Shown here one piece after another: positions 32,054-43,881 of a stretch of 64,000 nt of DNA. This DNA comes from Xiphydria camelus (taxonomy: Eukaryota; Arthropoda; Insecta; Hymenoptera; Xiphydriidae). Where the stretch lies: the NCBI GenBank assembly GCA_963678675.1, contig OY783200.1, positions 12,960,890 to 13,024,889 on the forward strand, given 5' to 3'. The notes below the pieces were generated by a model, which saw nothing but the letters and a program-made list of their open reading frames with translations, had not been told where the DNA came from and ran no database searches. Made by a program: the position numbers and the translations under genes. Within the stretch, counting starts at the first letter, position 1, and every line of letters starts with the position of its first letter.

Positions 32054-32580
32054 TGTTGTAAATGAACAATTATTAAACAATTACGTTTATTTCTATATAT
32101 TCATTTCATTTAACACTGTTTCTGTATGTGTTAAATTGCTAAATTTTTGTGATTTTTTTGCAGTTGAATAATACTTTTGTGTGTTAATTTATTACTAGGT
32201 AAGTATTTATTAGCACAGAAATAATAGTCTTTGACATAGGGACTGCACTAGTAAGATACCAATCAATCTTTGTCTAAACCCTTTTATTAGGAACTAGAAA
32301 GTCCTTTCAAACTTTAGGTATATGAAGCTAATGGTCACTGATAGGTTTGTTGGGTTATATATTTAATGTTAATCAATTCAAATTTCAAATATTTCCTTTA
32401 CATAAAAGACATCAGTTCAGTCAGTTACAGTTTATTAGATAGGTATTGAATATTTTTTGCTGTACAGGGATCCTACATCCCGTTCTCCATAAACTTTTAA
32501 GGAACGGTCACTGTAGGAGAAATCCTGTATACTATCAAGATGTACATATGATGAAAATATGTGATTTATTCCAGTTCCTG
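32054..32580. other. leader region of Harbinger 1, no gene assigned
   Basis: AT-rich DNA between the MITE and the Myb/SANT start codon. An upstream open frame begins at 32446 but shows no domain before 32581. This is likely 5'UTR or promoter of the transposon gene. The terminal repeat of the element was not identified with certainty. Confidence 0.35.
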
Positions 32581-33655
32581 ATGGCCATTCCAGTAAAGAA
32601 ACGATTGAGGTTTAAGGATGAAGATGATGTTGCATTACTGCGTCAAGTAGCTTCACAAAACCCATTTCAATTACCAGATTCATGGGAAACCATTCAAGCA
32701 AACTTAGTTATTTTGACTGGAAAGAACTTTAGCATCAAAACATTAAAAGACCATGTTCATCTGCTAATCAAGACATGGCTTGAAAAAGTAAAGATATTGA
32801 AGGGCAAGTAAGTATCATGATTTTTCTACAATAATTTCTAAAAAAAAATGTATAAAATGAAAATCTATACCTATGCATGCTTGCTTGCTTTCAACTATCA
32901 ACATGAAAGTTGTTCATACACAAATCACAAAAAAGTACATTATGGTTGAAAAAACTTCATCCTTGAGACATTGAAATATTAACAGTTGAGTCAAGCCATG
33001 TCAAGTCGGACTCGAAATTTCCACTAAATCGCGGATTTCGAAAATAATAACTCTATTACGAAGGGAGTATGGCACTTACGTTACCGTATTAATATTTCGT
33101 GAAAATTCCGTTATTTGTTAATGTTATTAACAATCAAACTTTGAAGCGCGATTAAAATGAAAAATCGTTTTCTCTTAAACTACTTTAGACAATTACTTAA
33201 AATTTTGCACACTGATAAAGCAATGTTTACACTATCGAATAAATATTTGCTTGAGGTGAAATTGTTTTAAAAAATGAATTTTGCATTAATTTTTTTAAAA
33301 CAATTGCAATTTTTCATGCGTTCTTCACGCTATAAAAAAATGGAACTTACATAAATTCATGCGGCAAACGTTGGCCTTTTATAATCTGCAAAGAGAACTT
33401 TGTACTTTTTCTCCATTCCGGAGATACGAAATTGTTTGTTACGCGGTGCGCTCGTAGATCGCGCGGCGCGCTCCGCTACTGGCGTCCGCGGCATCTTGAT
33501 GGCCGCGCAAACTTGAGCAAAAACCGTTTGAACTTGCATGAACATGATTTTCCGAGTTTGACAAACATACACAGTTTTCTTGTCAGTTTGCTGATGGTGC
33601 TCGTGCGGTATACTTGCGTAAAAACTATTCGGTGTTTCAATATCATTAAGTGAAA

Positions 33656-33866
33656 ATGGTTCGACCGAAGGAATGTTGTAATCCTTTGAAAAAGAAAGGT
33701 CATAATTGTGTTCGTCATAAGTTGTTCCTCGCGCGTTACCGCCAAGTGGAATAAAAAATTCGAAGAATACATTGATCGATATATTTGTCAGATATGTCGT
33801 AAAGACATGTATAATGATGTTAAAATTGCTTCAAATGTAGAAAATGAAGACCCAAGCACGAAGTGA
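33656..33866 (+). pseudogene. Cys-rich exon remnant of an unknown transposon protein
   Basis: Begins MVRPKECCNPLKKKGHNC, then, after a frameshift, VTAKWNKKFEEYIDRYICQI and CRKDMYND. The Cys/His spacing (CC, GHNC, CQIC) suggests an N-terminal zinc-binding module. An inverted copy with similar damage lies at 34690-34870. I do not recognise the family; only this exon is kept in the hairpin. Confidence 0.5.
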
Positions 33867-33878
33867 GTTTACTAATTA

Positions 33879-34467
33879 CACAGGTTTACAAAAAAAAAGT
33901 CCGGACTATTTGACCATGGTATTCCGAGGTATTTTTGCATCCTGAATCCGATCCCGAGGTCATCTGAGCCCCATCACGTCAGAAAAATGAGATTTCAAGG
34001 TCATTTAGAGGTTAAAATGACCATTTTTTGGAACTGGATCCGGGACAATTTCTCAAGCGACCTGTTGAGTTGGAGGGTAGCTGTTTAGGTCTTGAATACC
34101 TTCCAAACATTGGAATGGAGTCCTAAATCTCGACCGGGACTATCACAGAACCACCCCAGTGGATAAAATGTTGCCATGATCGTTGTATCTCGCGGATTAC
34201 GATCTCCCTGTCAAGGCATCCAATTCCGGCGATCCGTTCACTGTGACAGTGGACCCAGCACTGACCGTAATGGCCTTAGAACCTTGGAGTCATGCTCTGG
34301 GTGCTGCTCAGGGCAGTCCCATTTCCTTATTTATTTATTTCGAAATCTCGTTTTTCAGACGTGATGGGGCTCAGATGACCTCGGGATCGGATTCAGGACG
34401 CAAAAATACCTCGGAATACCATGGTCCGGTCAAATAGTCCGGACTTTTTTTTTGTTGTAAACCTGTG
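33879..34467. mobile_element. palindromic MITE (CACAGGTTTAC ends, TTA duplication)
   Basis: The ends CACAGGTTTACAA and its complement precede AAAAAGTCCGGACTATTTG. TTA lies at 33876-33878 and 34468-34470. The matched arms extend about 110 bp. The central 350 bp is unique and without a credible gene. It occupies the loop of the 2.55-kb hairpin. Confidence 0.8.
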
Positions 34468-36776
34468 TTATTTTTATATTTTATTGTATAATTAATTGCT
34501 ATACTGTAACACCTTCTTTAATAGTGAACCACGAATAAACTTCCAAGTAATTATAACTGTTCACTGTTCAAATCCAATATTTACATTCAGTTAAAAATTC
34601 AATTCGTTCCCTGGAAGGTATTACAGTATAGCAATTAATTATCGGTATTAACTATCTTGGGTCTTGGGTGCTTGGGTCTTCATTTTCTACATTTGAAGCA
34701 ATTTTAACATCATTATACATGTCCTTACGACATATTTGACAAATATATCGATCAATGTATTCTTAGAATTTTTTATTCCACTTGGCAGTAACGCGCGAGG
34801 AACAACTTATGACGAACACAATTATGACCTTTCCTTTTCAAAGGATTACAACATTCCTTCGGTCGAAAGATTTTCACTAAATGATATTGAAACACCGAAT
34901 AGTTTTTAAGCAAGTATACCGCACGAGCACCATCAGCAAACTGACAAGAAAACTGTCTATGTTTGCCAAACTCGGAAAATCATGTTCATGCAAGTTCAAA
35001 CGGTTTTTGCTCAAGTTTGCGCGGCCATCAAGTTGCCGCGGACGCCAGTAGCGGAGCGCGCCGCGCGATCTACGAGCGCACCGCGTAATAAACAATTTCG
35101 TATCTCCGGAATGGAGAAAAAGTACAAAGTTCTCTTTGCAGATTATAAAAGGCCAACGTTTGCCGCATGAATTGATGTAAGTTTCATTTTTTTTATAGCG
35201 TGAAGACCGCAAGAAAAATTGCAATTGTTTTAAAAAAATTAATGCAAAATACATTTTTTAAAACAATTTCACCTCAAGCAAATATTTATTCGATAGTGTA
35301 AACATTGCTTTATCAGTGTGCAAAATTTCAAGTAATTATCTAAAGTAGTTTAAGAGAAAACGATTTTTCATTTTAATTGCGCTTCAAAGTTTGATTGTTA
35401 ATAACATTAACAAATAACAGAATTTTTACGAAATATTAATACGGTAACGTAAGTGCCATATTCCCTTCGCAATAGAGTTATTATTTCCGAAATCCGAGAT
35501 TTAGTGGAAATTTCGAGTCCGACTTGACATGGCTTGACTCAGTTGACAATTTTGTTGTGTTCATTTTTCTTCCTTTCGTGACTTTAAACATGCAATGATC
35601 ATACAGTATACCTGAAACACTGCATATATAGCATAGCTAAAATGTATGTATTATAATTTCAGATCAGGCATTGAGGAAGATTATTCGGAAAAGGATGAAC
35701 TATGCCAGAATATATATGACTACATGCGGGAGTACAACATTAAACCTGAAAAAAAAAAGAAAACATCAGGATTGGGAAAAACTAAAAGGGGAAGTTAATA
35801 GAGATAAATGGGCTTATAACACCATACAAAGTTTGGAAATCCCTTGTCTTTCAGCCAGCCCTTGACTCTAAAGTCACAGGAATCTGCTGAGATTGATTTG
35901 AGTTTTGGATTAAACCATTTAACTGGAGAGCATTCATATTGCGGTAAGTATATACTTAACAATTAAATGAAAAAGAGAATGTGAGCCTTGGATCCTCTAA
36001 AGTTTTAAGTAAGTTCAAATTATCATATACCTACAAAGAAATTAATTTTAAACAAAAACAGTTAATTGATTTTTTTTCATTATTACCAGCTGTACCAGAA
36101 TCAACTGAAAATTCAAAACAACCCAGGTAGCACACTGACGTTAGAATAACGTCTCAGACGTCATTTTTTGGTCAGTATAGGGTTTCAGACGTCAATTGTC
36201 GTAATATTAACGTCACAGAGACGTCATATTTACAACGTACCTTGGACGTCAAAATTCAACGTCTTTTTGACGGAACTTTTCCGTCATTTTTAATGACGGA
36301 CAAGGCTTAGAAAAATTTCCGTCTCCTGCATATATAGGGACTTGAAAATTTATTTGTGAATAAATGGACAAAAATTGTAATTTGTTCAATTATTAAATCA
36401 ATAAATTATTTCATTTAGTCTCCAGAGTATGTTGAGCAAGTTACAAACTATACTGTTTATTAAAAAGCACAGATTATTAAAGTAAATGAAAGACAATCAA
36501 TTAATGTAGGATGAATAAACATTCATATAATTATTTATTTATTTATATTTATTTATTATTTATTTCTTGCATAGACACAAATTGATATTAGTATCAATTT
36601 GCGTCTATGCAAGAATATTTATCAAAAGATACAATCATAAATTTAGAAAAATGTTGAGAAAAGAATAATACAATTATAAAATCTTATTTTTTCAAGCTCT
36701 TATTGAAAAGTAATATGCATTTATTCATCAAACTTTATATGAACACTAACACATAGTAATAATATTCTTAACCACA

Positions 36777-36875
36777 TGAGCGTGCAGCAGATGAGGACTC
36801 GAGGACACCGACCGATCAACGAAGTTAAGCAGCGAAAAGTGCGGACACTAGCTGGATGGGTGACCGCTCACGATG
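36777..36875 (+). pseudogene. 5S rRNA-like fragment
   Basis: GATCAACGAAGTTAAGCAGC and GCTGGATGGGTGACCGCTC are close to the conserved middle and 3' part of eukaryotic 5S rRNA (box A and box C region). The 5' part and the exact 3' end are not recognisable. Either a 5S pseudogene or a piece of a 5S-derived SINE. It sits inside the CCCAG MITE next to a TA-MITE. Confidence 0.7.
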
Positions 36876-36883
36876 AAGATATA

Positions 36884-37096
36884 CACTCGGCGTCTCGGAT
36901 TCTGTCGCTGTTGACTTTTTTTAAATGTTATTTTTAAACGTACTAACCAATGATTAATCAATTCTCATGCTTTTATTAACGAGAGTAGACACTACCGTAG
37001 CTAATGAGGGCATGAGAATTAATTGTTCATTGCTTAGTACGTTTAAAAATAACATTTAAAAAAAGTCACCAGCGACATAATCCGAGACGCCGGGTG
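36884..37096. mobile_element. CACCCG-family TA-MITE nested in the CCCAG MITE
   Basis: A 213-bp palindrome with ends CACTCGGCGTCTCGG and GAGACGCCGGGTG and TA at 36882-36883 and 37097-37098. Confidence 0.85.
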
Positions 37097-37748
37097 TACG
37101 TCAGACCTAACCTTTTAGAACCGTCATTTTTTTGGTCTTCACAACGTACAGTAGAACGTCATTATTACGTGATTTGTCTGACGTCGTGTGGATGTGCAAT
37201 TAAGCCGTCTTTGCGACGTTAAAATGACGTCATATTTTTCGTCATCTGACGTCAGAACTGACCTTCAAAAAACGTCATTTCGACGTTAGTGTGCTATCTG
37301 GGAAGTCACGACCCCTGGGCCAATTCCTGGGAAATCTAAAGTATTACGTAAGTTTAAATAATATTCAAACTTTTGTGAACAATTTTTAAATTTTGTACAA
37401 CTAATATTTAACCTTTCTTGGCTTCTATTTTTTATAACATTTTTTTACATTTAGGAGCAGTAAAGGGGAGAAAAAGAAAAGTGAATGCACAGCGACAGGG
37501 TCTGGAGTATTTAGAGAAATACGATCTCCAACAAAATGACATTAAAAAAAAAACAGCAACAGCTAGAGGAAAGAAAGATAGAAGTTGAAGAAAGGAAAAT
37601 CAGTTTAGAGGAAAAAAAGTTTGACTTTCAAAAAGAACAACAGCAGATTAGACTTGATCTTGAAAGGGAGGAAAGAAAAATACTTGTAGAAGTTATGCAA
37701 AAGCAAAACCAATTGTCAGAGCTATTTGTAAATAAGGTTCTTTTGTAA

Positions 37749-38313
37749 TTTAATTTTTAGTTATTGATTCCATTTATTAATATTTGTTTTTATGTAGTAT
37801 GTATTTATTTTTTCATACATATAGTTTAAATACGTTAAAAGTTGTTAATCTAATTATTATTATTTGTTAATATCTGAGAGACCATACATAAGTTAGATTT
37901 GTTTTGTGATGCTTGTAATACCTATGTTTTTTTGTGATCTCAAAATGATAGACCAAAGCTATAGGTACTGACCTACTCTTGCAATATTTTTTTTGTAATA
38001 TCTTCTTCAAGTTCTAATCAGTATTTGTTTAGTATCTAGCTTAGTAATTTTTTGTATTCTTAAGCCCATAGACCTAATCTATATTACAAATTATAACATG
38101 CATAAGCAGATTTTTGGGCAGTCCATAAGCAAGTTGTATTGAACCAATTCACATGATTTTTTTCCAAAATAATCGTCTGGTTATCAAAATATTGTTTTTT
38201 TCAGTAAAAACTTCTTGATAGATTGGTGACTACGTTCAATTCCAACATAACGGCTAGTTTAGTAATAAAATAATGAAATAACATACACTGCAAACTCATA
38301 CAATTTTTTTGAA
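37749..38313. other. spacer between convergent Harbinger 1 genes
   Basis: AT-rich DNA between the Myb/SANT-like gene (+) and the transposase (-). It contains the 3' ends of both genes, and nothing else is recognised. Confidence 0.45.
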
Positions 38314-39584
38314 TCAAAGGAAATTTTGTTGCGCCTCAGTTATTCCTCTGGAAGAATATGGACATATACAAAGTTCCCTAATGCCATAGGCCTGATCTCC
38401 ATAAATAACGAAATGTTCATCATCAAATCTGGTGTATCTTTCAAGTTGGTCATACAAGCCACTTTCCCCAAAAATAAAAGCATCATGGCCCCTTCCAGGG
38501 TAAGCACCAAGGAGGCTAACAATTATGCCATCAGGGCAAATTAACGACTGGTACTTTATGCAATGAACCCTTTTGTGACCTGAATAATACTCCTGTTGCT
38601 GTTCTGTGGGTCTACATATAGGACGAGCAGTGCCATCAATAAATGCCCAGCAATTCTGTACAGCAGCACCTTTTGCAGTAACCCTCTAAAAATAAAATGA
38701 TCTGATTAAAACAAGAGTACTTTTGGAAGGTCTTTCAAGTACAAATATTATTAATAAAAATTAAAAAAATTGTCCCTAGGAATAAAAAATCAAAGTTCTG
38801 GTTTATTGGTATTTACCTCTGAATAATAATTAAGTTTTTCCCTGTTTAACCATTGTAACTGTCCCAGGTCTTCTAATAAGCCACCATGTGTTTCAGAAAT
38901 GAAGACGTTCAAAGAATTGTTTATTTCTGATAAGGCTGCAGTAGATCTCTTGACAATCAGCTCTAAATCACAGAGGTGACTTGGGTATGCCAATCTTCTG
39001 AGAAGAATACATAGTGCATCAATTCCTAAAAGTAGATATATTTAGTTAGCAACTAATAAATAAGCACTTTTAATATAATAGTAATAAACTGATAAGGAAA
39101 ATAGGTTTTGTTTGGACTTGCTTGTACCCATTTACCTGTAGCCACAAATCTGCTTCTTGTCCTTATTCGATCAGGGATTCTTAAAGCCCTCACTAAACGA
39201 TGAATGTCCCCTCTTTTAAATCGAAAGTAGAGCTTAACCCTCTGACGGCAAAGCTCGATTCCCCACTACTGTGCGGGGCAGAGTCAAGCGTGAGACGTTA
39301 ATGGGTGCTTTCCATTTACACGACTCCCAGCGACTCCTGTGTCGACTCGTGTCGACTCGAAGGGTAATTGGAACGCTCGCTAAAAAGGTGACGTGCGTAA
39401 CGCGTATGAAGTGTTAAGGATAACGAAAAACGAAGCTTCCCTAGTTTGGAAACAAAATTGTTAAGGTAAGACCAAATGTGTACTTACAAAATCGAGCATT
39501 ATTTTGAAACACTAATCGTAACATACACTAGGTATGTCCTTATGTATACGTATATGTCCTACACATACAGGTTTGTCCTTTCAG

Positions 39585-39945
39585 GGATAACGGAAATTTA
39601 ACAGACCAACAACTGGAATTCAATATGAAAATTGCTCAAACGCGTGTAGTAGTCGAACGAGCCTTTGGAATTTTGAAGAGCCGTTTTCGTTTACTGCAAA
39701 AGATAGAATTACGAGATACTCTTTTCACAACACACGTTATAGTCGCATGTTGCGTTCTGCACAATATATGTTTGATTAATGGAGATGCTGGAGAAGGTTT
39801 ACAAATTGATAACCATATGCATGAATATGAAAACATATTTGATGATGAAAACGAAGCCGATGGCAGGAATGCTCTACAGAGAGACGCGAGAAATCGCCGA
39901 AGAATCTTATTTGAGAATATGTTTCCAGAAAATGTAGAAAATTGA
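39585..39945 (+). pseudogene. HARBI1-like transposase, last exon only (Harbinger 2)
   Basis: Follows an acceptor TTTCAG at 39584. It encodes NLTDQQLEFNMKIAQTR, then VVVERAFGILKSRFRLLQKI, the segment with the catalytic glutamate (VERAFG). The family's ACCVLHNICLI follows, then an acidic tail and a TGA. The frame is open throughout, but all upstream exons are gone and the element's left end is only 280 bp away. Confidence 0.75.
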
Positions 39946-40159
39946 ACTCGAAAGTGTGAAATACAAAAGCAAACTGTTGTCCGTGTTAAAAATGTCAATA
40001 TTAACATGAACATTTTTTACATTTTATCTACGGTAGCTCTTTCCGTTTTTAATACAAGAGGCAAAACGCAGTTCAGCAATATTATTTCGTTCATATAATT
40101 GTAAAGAAGAAAATACCTCCTACATTGTCTCGTAAATGAGAAAAAATACGAAATTCCGG

Positions 40160-40400
40160 TAACTGTAGATAAATTAGCTGTAATATTAATTTTCTGAATT
40201 GTGTATAAATTAGCTATAAAGTAAGTTTAGTATCTCTAATTGTATATAAAATAACTGTCAAGTTAATTTAATTTCTGTAATTGTATATGAAATAGCTATA
40301 AAGTAAATTTAATTTCTCAAATTGTATCTAAACTAGCCGTAACATAATTTCATAATCTCTCGAATTGTATATGACCTAACTATAGGTGGTAATTGTTTAT
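40160..40400 (+). repeat. degenerate tandem repeat, about 55-60 bp period
   Basis: Four imperfect units share AATTGTATATNAAATAGCT-like and TAAATTTAATTTCT-like blocks. It lies in Harbinger 2 downstream of the transposase exon. 40401-40755 holds nothing recognisable apart from a short TAATAGTA hairpin near 40630-40670. Confidence 0.6.
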
Positions 40401-40755
40401 ATTAAATTTGAAAATTTTGAATATGAAATAAAATGCCGTTGAGGTTTTATTCAGCGACGTATATTTGGTATATCGAGCACACGTGTCATAAGTTTTGATT
40501 TTTATAACAGCTTTGGCAAAAAACACTTATAACATAAATATATTCATAAAATCGTTTAACTGGTTATAGCAATAGTGTAAAACGTAAGTATAAAAAATTT
40601 TCTAACAGTAATACTCTCATAGGAACAATAGGTAATAGTATGTCATCTAACAATAAATACTATTACCTAATCTCACGGTAGGCACTCCTGTTCTCATTAC
40701 ATTCGTTCAAACACCACAAGGCATTTAAAGGGCAGTGTCTTTGGTACTTCTAGTT

Positions 40756-41007
40756 CTGTAGTTAGATGGCAAAACCAGTTATGTCAAAATTTGGTCAGTT
40801 ATATGACCTAAATTCAAAATTTTGTAGGAAATAAGAAATATCAAAGAATTTTGTTACCGCACCTTGAAAGTACATTAAAGTTGCAGTAGAATAAAAAAAT
40901 TATACCAATATATTTTGCATATGATTTATGATAAGTTAATCAATTTTAAGTGGCTCTCCTGAAAAATAAAGAAAATTGACATACCTGATTCTGCCATCTA
41001 ACTACAG
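40756..41007. mobile_element. 252-bp MITE (CTGTAGTTAGATGGCA ends)
   Basis: CTGTAGTTAGATGGCA and its complement, then a partly matched CAGTTATGTCAA, form inverted repeats of about 30 bp. The flanks give no clear target duplication. Confidence 0.65.
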
Positions 41008-41787
41008 ATTTAGACGTTACAATCGAGTTACGTGCAAGTCTTATCCCTAGTAGCAGAGGATATCTGTCAGACATCTACAAGATGCCTATACACCCGCGTG
41101 CACGGATTCTAATCATGGTGACTTTCTAAAATGTCATTTTTAAACATACTAGCCAATGAACAATTAATTCTCATGCTTTCATTAACGAGAGTAGACGCCA
41201 TCGTAGCTACCCAGGTAGCAGTGGCACGTCAAACTCACGTCAATATTTCGTCACTCGATTCGTCGAAATAACGTGATTAGTTCGGTTATAATGTCGTCAT
41301 AAATGACGTGATTATGTCTCGTTAAAGAGACGTCATACTTCGACGTCAATATGTCGTCACTATAGTCACGTTTTATTTACGTTCGTTTTTATTGATTCGG
41401 GTCGTCATATTGACGTTAAAAGTTACGTGATAATGCCATCCTAAAGACGTCACACTTTAAAATCTTATTCTCAGTGAAAAGCTTTGCAATATTATTTAAA
41501 CTCAAGGAAATTTTAAAGAAGAGTGTAAAAAATGTAAGTAAAGCTCTAGTCGCAATATTGTTAAACAGTGAAATATGATCATTAGAATTACAATAATAGG
41601 CATTGAAAAATATTAATACACAATTGCATATTCGAGAAATAACATCTACATATATTTGAGAATATACATATATATGTACGTAATACATATTGTATGTTAA
41701 AACTTCTAACGTACGGTATGTGTATAACTTCTAACGTACGTGTTATGTATTTCGGTACTATTGAAGGATATTATACATTAATTATTC

Positions 41788-43878
41788 CTAAGTATAAATC
41801 GAGTGTATTAAAGGCAACGAAACCCAACAATCTTTATCATTCTTTTGAGTAATAGGTAGAACTAGACATTTAGCAGTAATAACGTTGATAGGCCATGTTT
41901 CATAATCATTTGAAATTCCTGTGATGACATAAATATCTAATTCTTTAGAATCTATTGGATTACAATATAATGATGTATGAAATGAAAATCGTTTCCCGAC
42001 TATCGTAAAAGAATTGTTGTGATCCATCAAAATATTATGAATTTGCACAACTGATCTAGATTCTTTTATAAGGCAATACGAATCAGCTTTAGAATATGCA
42101 TGGACAGAAATCTGGAAATTCTGCAAGCGTAGTTGTTTAAATTGTTTACTGTTTCTGAAAATAATATTTGTAGGAAGAGGGCCACAGTTATATTCAAATT
42201 TAGGAATTATTGGTCCTTTTAATTTGATATTTTCATTAATAAATGCACTTTCAATTTCACTTATACGGCGGCAAATTTGCTGTAGTGGTCTATTAGGTGA
42301 CTTCACTAAGCGTTTAATTTGTCCTAAAAAGTTTTCGAAAACAAACGCTGAGAAATTATCCAAAGGTCCATACATTTCTGCATCATCGCTGAGGTGAGAT
42401 AACATATGAATATTATGAATTAAAAATTGTTTGCCATACAATTTTTCACAATGCTTAACAAATACGTTTAAAACATTGCCAGCAGTCCTGCAGCCGAATG
42501 TGGAAATGTGTTTGTATGAAATCAGAATAGTAATAGCAGAATGAAAGAGCAAGAAATGTTCATATATCGAGGGATCTACGATATTTCTTAATACAATCGG
42601 ACCTAGGTATAATACAAAAGTTCTAAATTCTGTTGCTTTCCAGCGTGGCAATTCTTCCAAGCTGCGGGGTTTGCGGTTAAACTCTACAGGAATGTAAAAT
42701 CGCGATGACAATAAGCGTTCTGATAATAGATGAACTGATCTACTGCCTAGGCGGACTTGTAAAGAACCAGAAATCCAAGTATTTAATAACTTTTTAGCAA
42801 CACCTAAACATACATTATGCATATAATCTATGGGGAAATTTGACACTAATCCTATTGTTGGAATTTTCGATAAAGGTGAAACGCCTAAGTGGTGGTCGCT
42901 ATCTATTTGTAGAGAGAATGAAGTATCAGTTCTCTTAGGCGCATGAATACCTTGCAATGTAACTCTTCCATCGACATACTCGCCAGATTCTGTACATTTT
43001 TCACAAGAAGAGTATCCGCCATGAGATTTTATACATTTTAAGTATGCCCTAGCTGGAGCATCGCAAACGAAGCTATGTAAAGTGACAATATATTTTTTGT
43101 TATCAAGTTTAATGCCATTTTCCAATAAATGACTAAGATCATTTACAAAATTTTCTAAAAACTCGGTTAGTGGCTTTGGTTTGCCGTTGCCACAAAAAAT
43201 TCCAACAACAAAAGGTTGACATTTTATTTTTTTTATTAACCCCAAAATAGGCCACAACTGCGTTTTCGAACTTGCAAATAAGGGCAAACCATCAACATTG
43301 AAACTTATTTCTATTACATTACTAGAAATATCCTTCAGATATGGGGAAATTACTTTTTTAATTCCATTCAATAAACCCAAGTGGCAGTATTCCCCGTTTT
43401 CTAGTTTCTTAGTGTCTATATTTAATTTAGTTACTAATAAACTTCGTGAATCAAGCGGTAAATCTGGATGATAGGGCGAAAGAATGTGTAATAGATCATT
43501 AACTGTCGAGCGAGGTACATTCCTAGTTATTGCCCAAAGTCTCAGCTTCTGAGAGAGATCAGGTGTTTCAATCGTACTGCTACTATCGGAAAGCATTTCA
43601 AAAGTATCATTGTTATAGACTAATTCTGATGTGGTAGCACTGTCATTCAAAAATACGCGATTCATGTGGGTACTATTTTGAAGTAGCGGTGAAACATTGC
43701 TATCACAATCGCTTCTATATACATTTTCGCTTTTATGATTATGTGCAATAGACTCCTTCGTTACTTGAATTCTATTACTTTCCTGTTTTATTTCATGTAA
43801 TGCATTTTCGACAGCTTTTGCAATTTTTCTATTCCGCTGACGTTTCCCTGTAGTTGCATTTGTCGTCTTTCTGCTCAT
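41788..43878 (-). CDS. tnp2-like DDE transposase of the CCCAG element, 696 aa
   Basis: An intact single-exon ORF, ATG at 43878-43876. The N-terminus is basic (GKRQRNRKIAK). A central RNase-H-like region has EISFNVDGLPLFASSKTQLW, FVCDAPARAYLKCIKSHGGY with a CxxC (SSCEKC), and NFPIDYMHNVCLGVAKKLL. Next come ELPRWKATEFRTFVLYLGP and MYGPLDNFSAFVFENFLGQI. The aspartates in NVDG and DAPAR and the glutamate in FENFLG are candidate catalytic residues; I assign them by position, not alignment. The protein resembles the widespread animal EnSpm-type transposases, usually listed as uncharacterised in insects. The start codon lies three bases after the DUF4806 stop, in the same frame. It should be able to mobilise related CCCAG elements in trans. 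Confidence 0.8.
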   Translation of the reverse strand: MSRKTTNATTGKRQRNRKIAKAVENALHEIKQESNRIQVTKESIAHNHKSENVYRSDCDSNVSPLLQNSTHMNRVFLNDSATTSELVYNNDTFEMLSDSSSTIETPDLSQKLRLWAITRNVPRSTVNDLLHILSPYHPDLPLDSRSLLVTKLNIDTKKLENGEYCHLGLLNGIKKVISPYLKDISSNVIEISFNVDGLPLFASSKTQLWPILGLIKKIKCQPFVVGIFCGNGKPKPLTEFLENFVNDLSHLLENGIKLDNKKYIVTLHSFVCDAPARAYLKCIKSHGGYSSCEKCTESGEYVDGRVTLQGIHAPKRTDTSFSLQIDSDHHLGVSPLSKIPTIGLVSNFPIDYMHNVCLGVAKKLLNTWISGSLQVRLGSRSVHLLSERLLSSRFYIPVEFNRKPRSLEELPRWKATEFRTFVLYLGPIVLRNIVDPSIYEHFLLFHSAITILISYKHISTFGCRTAGNVLNVFVKHCEKLYGKQFLIHNIHMLSHLSDDAEMYGPLDNFSAFVFENFLGQIKRLVKSPNRPLQQICRRISEIESAFINENIKLKGPIIPKFEYNCGPLPTNIIFRNSKQFKQLRLQNFQISVHAYSKADSYCLIKESRSVVQIHNILMDHNNSFTIVGKRFSFHTSLYCNPIDSKELDIYVITGISNDYETWPINVITAKCLVLPITQKNDKDCWVSLPLIHSIYT

Positions 43879-43881
43879 TGT

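Larger units (their letters stand above)
32988..35540. mobile_element. 2.55-kb hairpin element (GAGTCAAG ends, AGTT duplication)
   Basis: GAGTCAAGCCATGTCAAGTC and its complement mark the ends, with AGTT at 32984-32987 and 35541-35544. The inverted arms are about 900 bp and differ by small changes. It lies in the intron after exon 1 of the Myb/SANT-like gene. Each arm holds the same exon-like stretch (see 33656). The superfamily is not assigned. Confidence 0.75.
36122..37302. mobile_element. CCCAG-family MITE in an exon
   Basis: CCCAGGTAGCACACTGACGT and, on the other strand, CCCAGATAGCACACTAACGT mark the ends. AA flanks it (36120-36121 and 37303-37304). The subterminal zones are full of GACGTC/ACGTCA motifs. 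It contains a 5S-like fragment and a TA-MITE. Excision in silico with one AA restores the reading frame of the Myb/SANT-like gene, which proves the boundaries. Confidence 0.9.
32581..37748 (+). pseudogene. Myb/SANT-like companion gene of Harbinger 1
   Basis: Exon 1 (32581-32807) starts MAIPVKKRLRFKDEDDVALL and includes LVILTGKNFSIKTLKDHVHL, a SANT-like helix set common in Harbinger partner proteins. Its donor CAA|GTAAGT joins 35663 in phase; that exon encodes SGIEEDYSEKDELCQNIYDY. It reaches TAA in its lysine-rich tail, so an additional donor or a frameshift is needed. Later exons are about 35870-35941 and 36088-37347. The last one is split by the MITE 36122-37302; removing it with one AA restores VPESTENSKQVTTPGP in frame. 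The final exon (37455-37748) has RKRKVNAQRQGLEYL, then a coiled coil. A run of ten A at 37544-37553 breaks the frame by one base. It probably helps nuclear import or DNA binding of the transposase. Confidence 0.65.
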
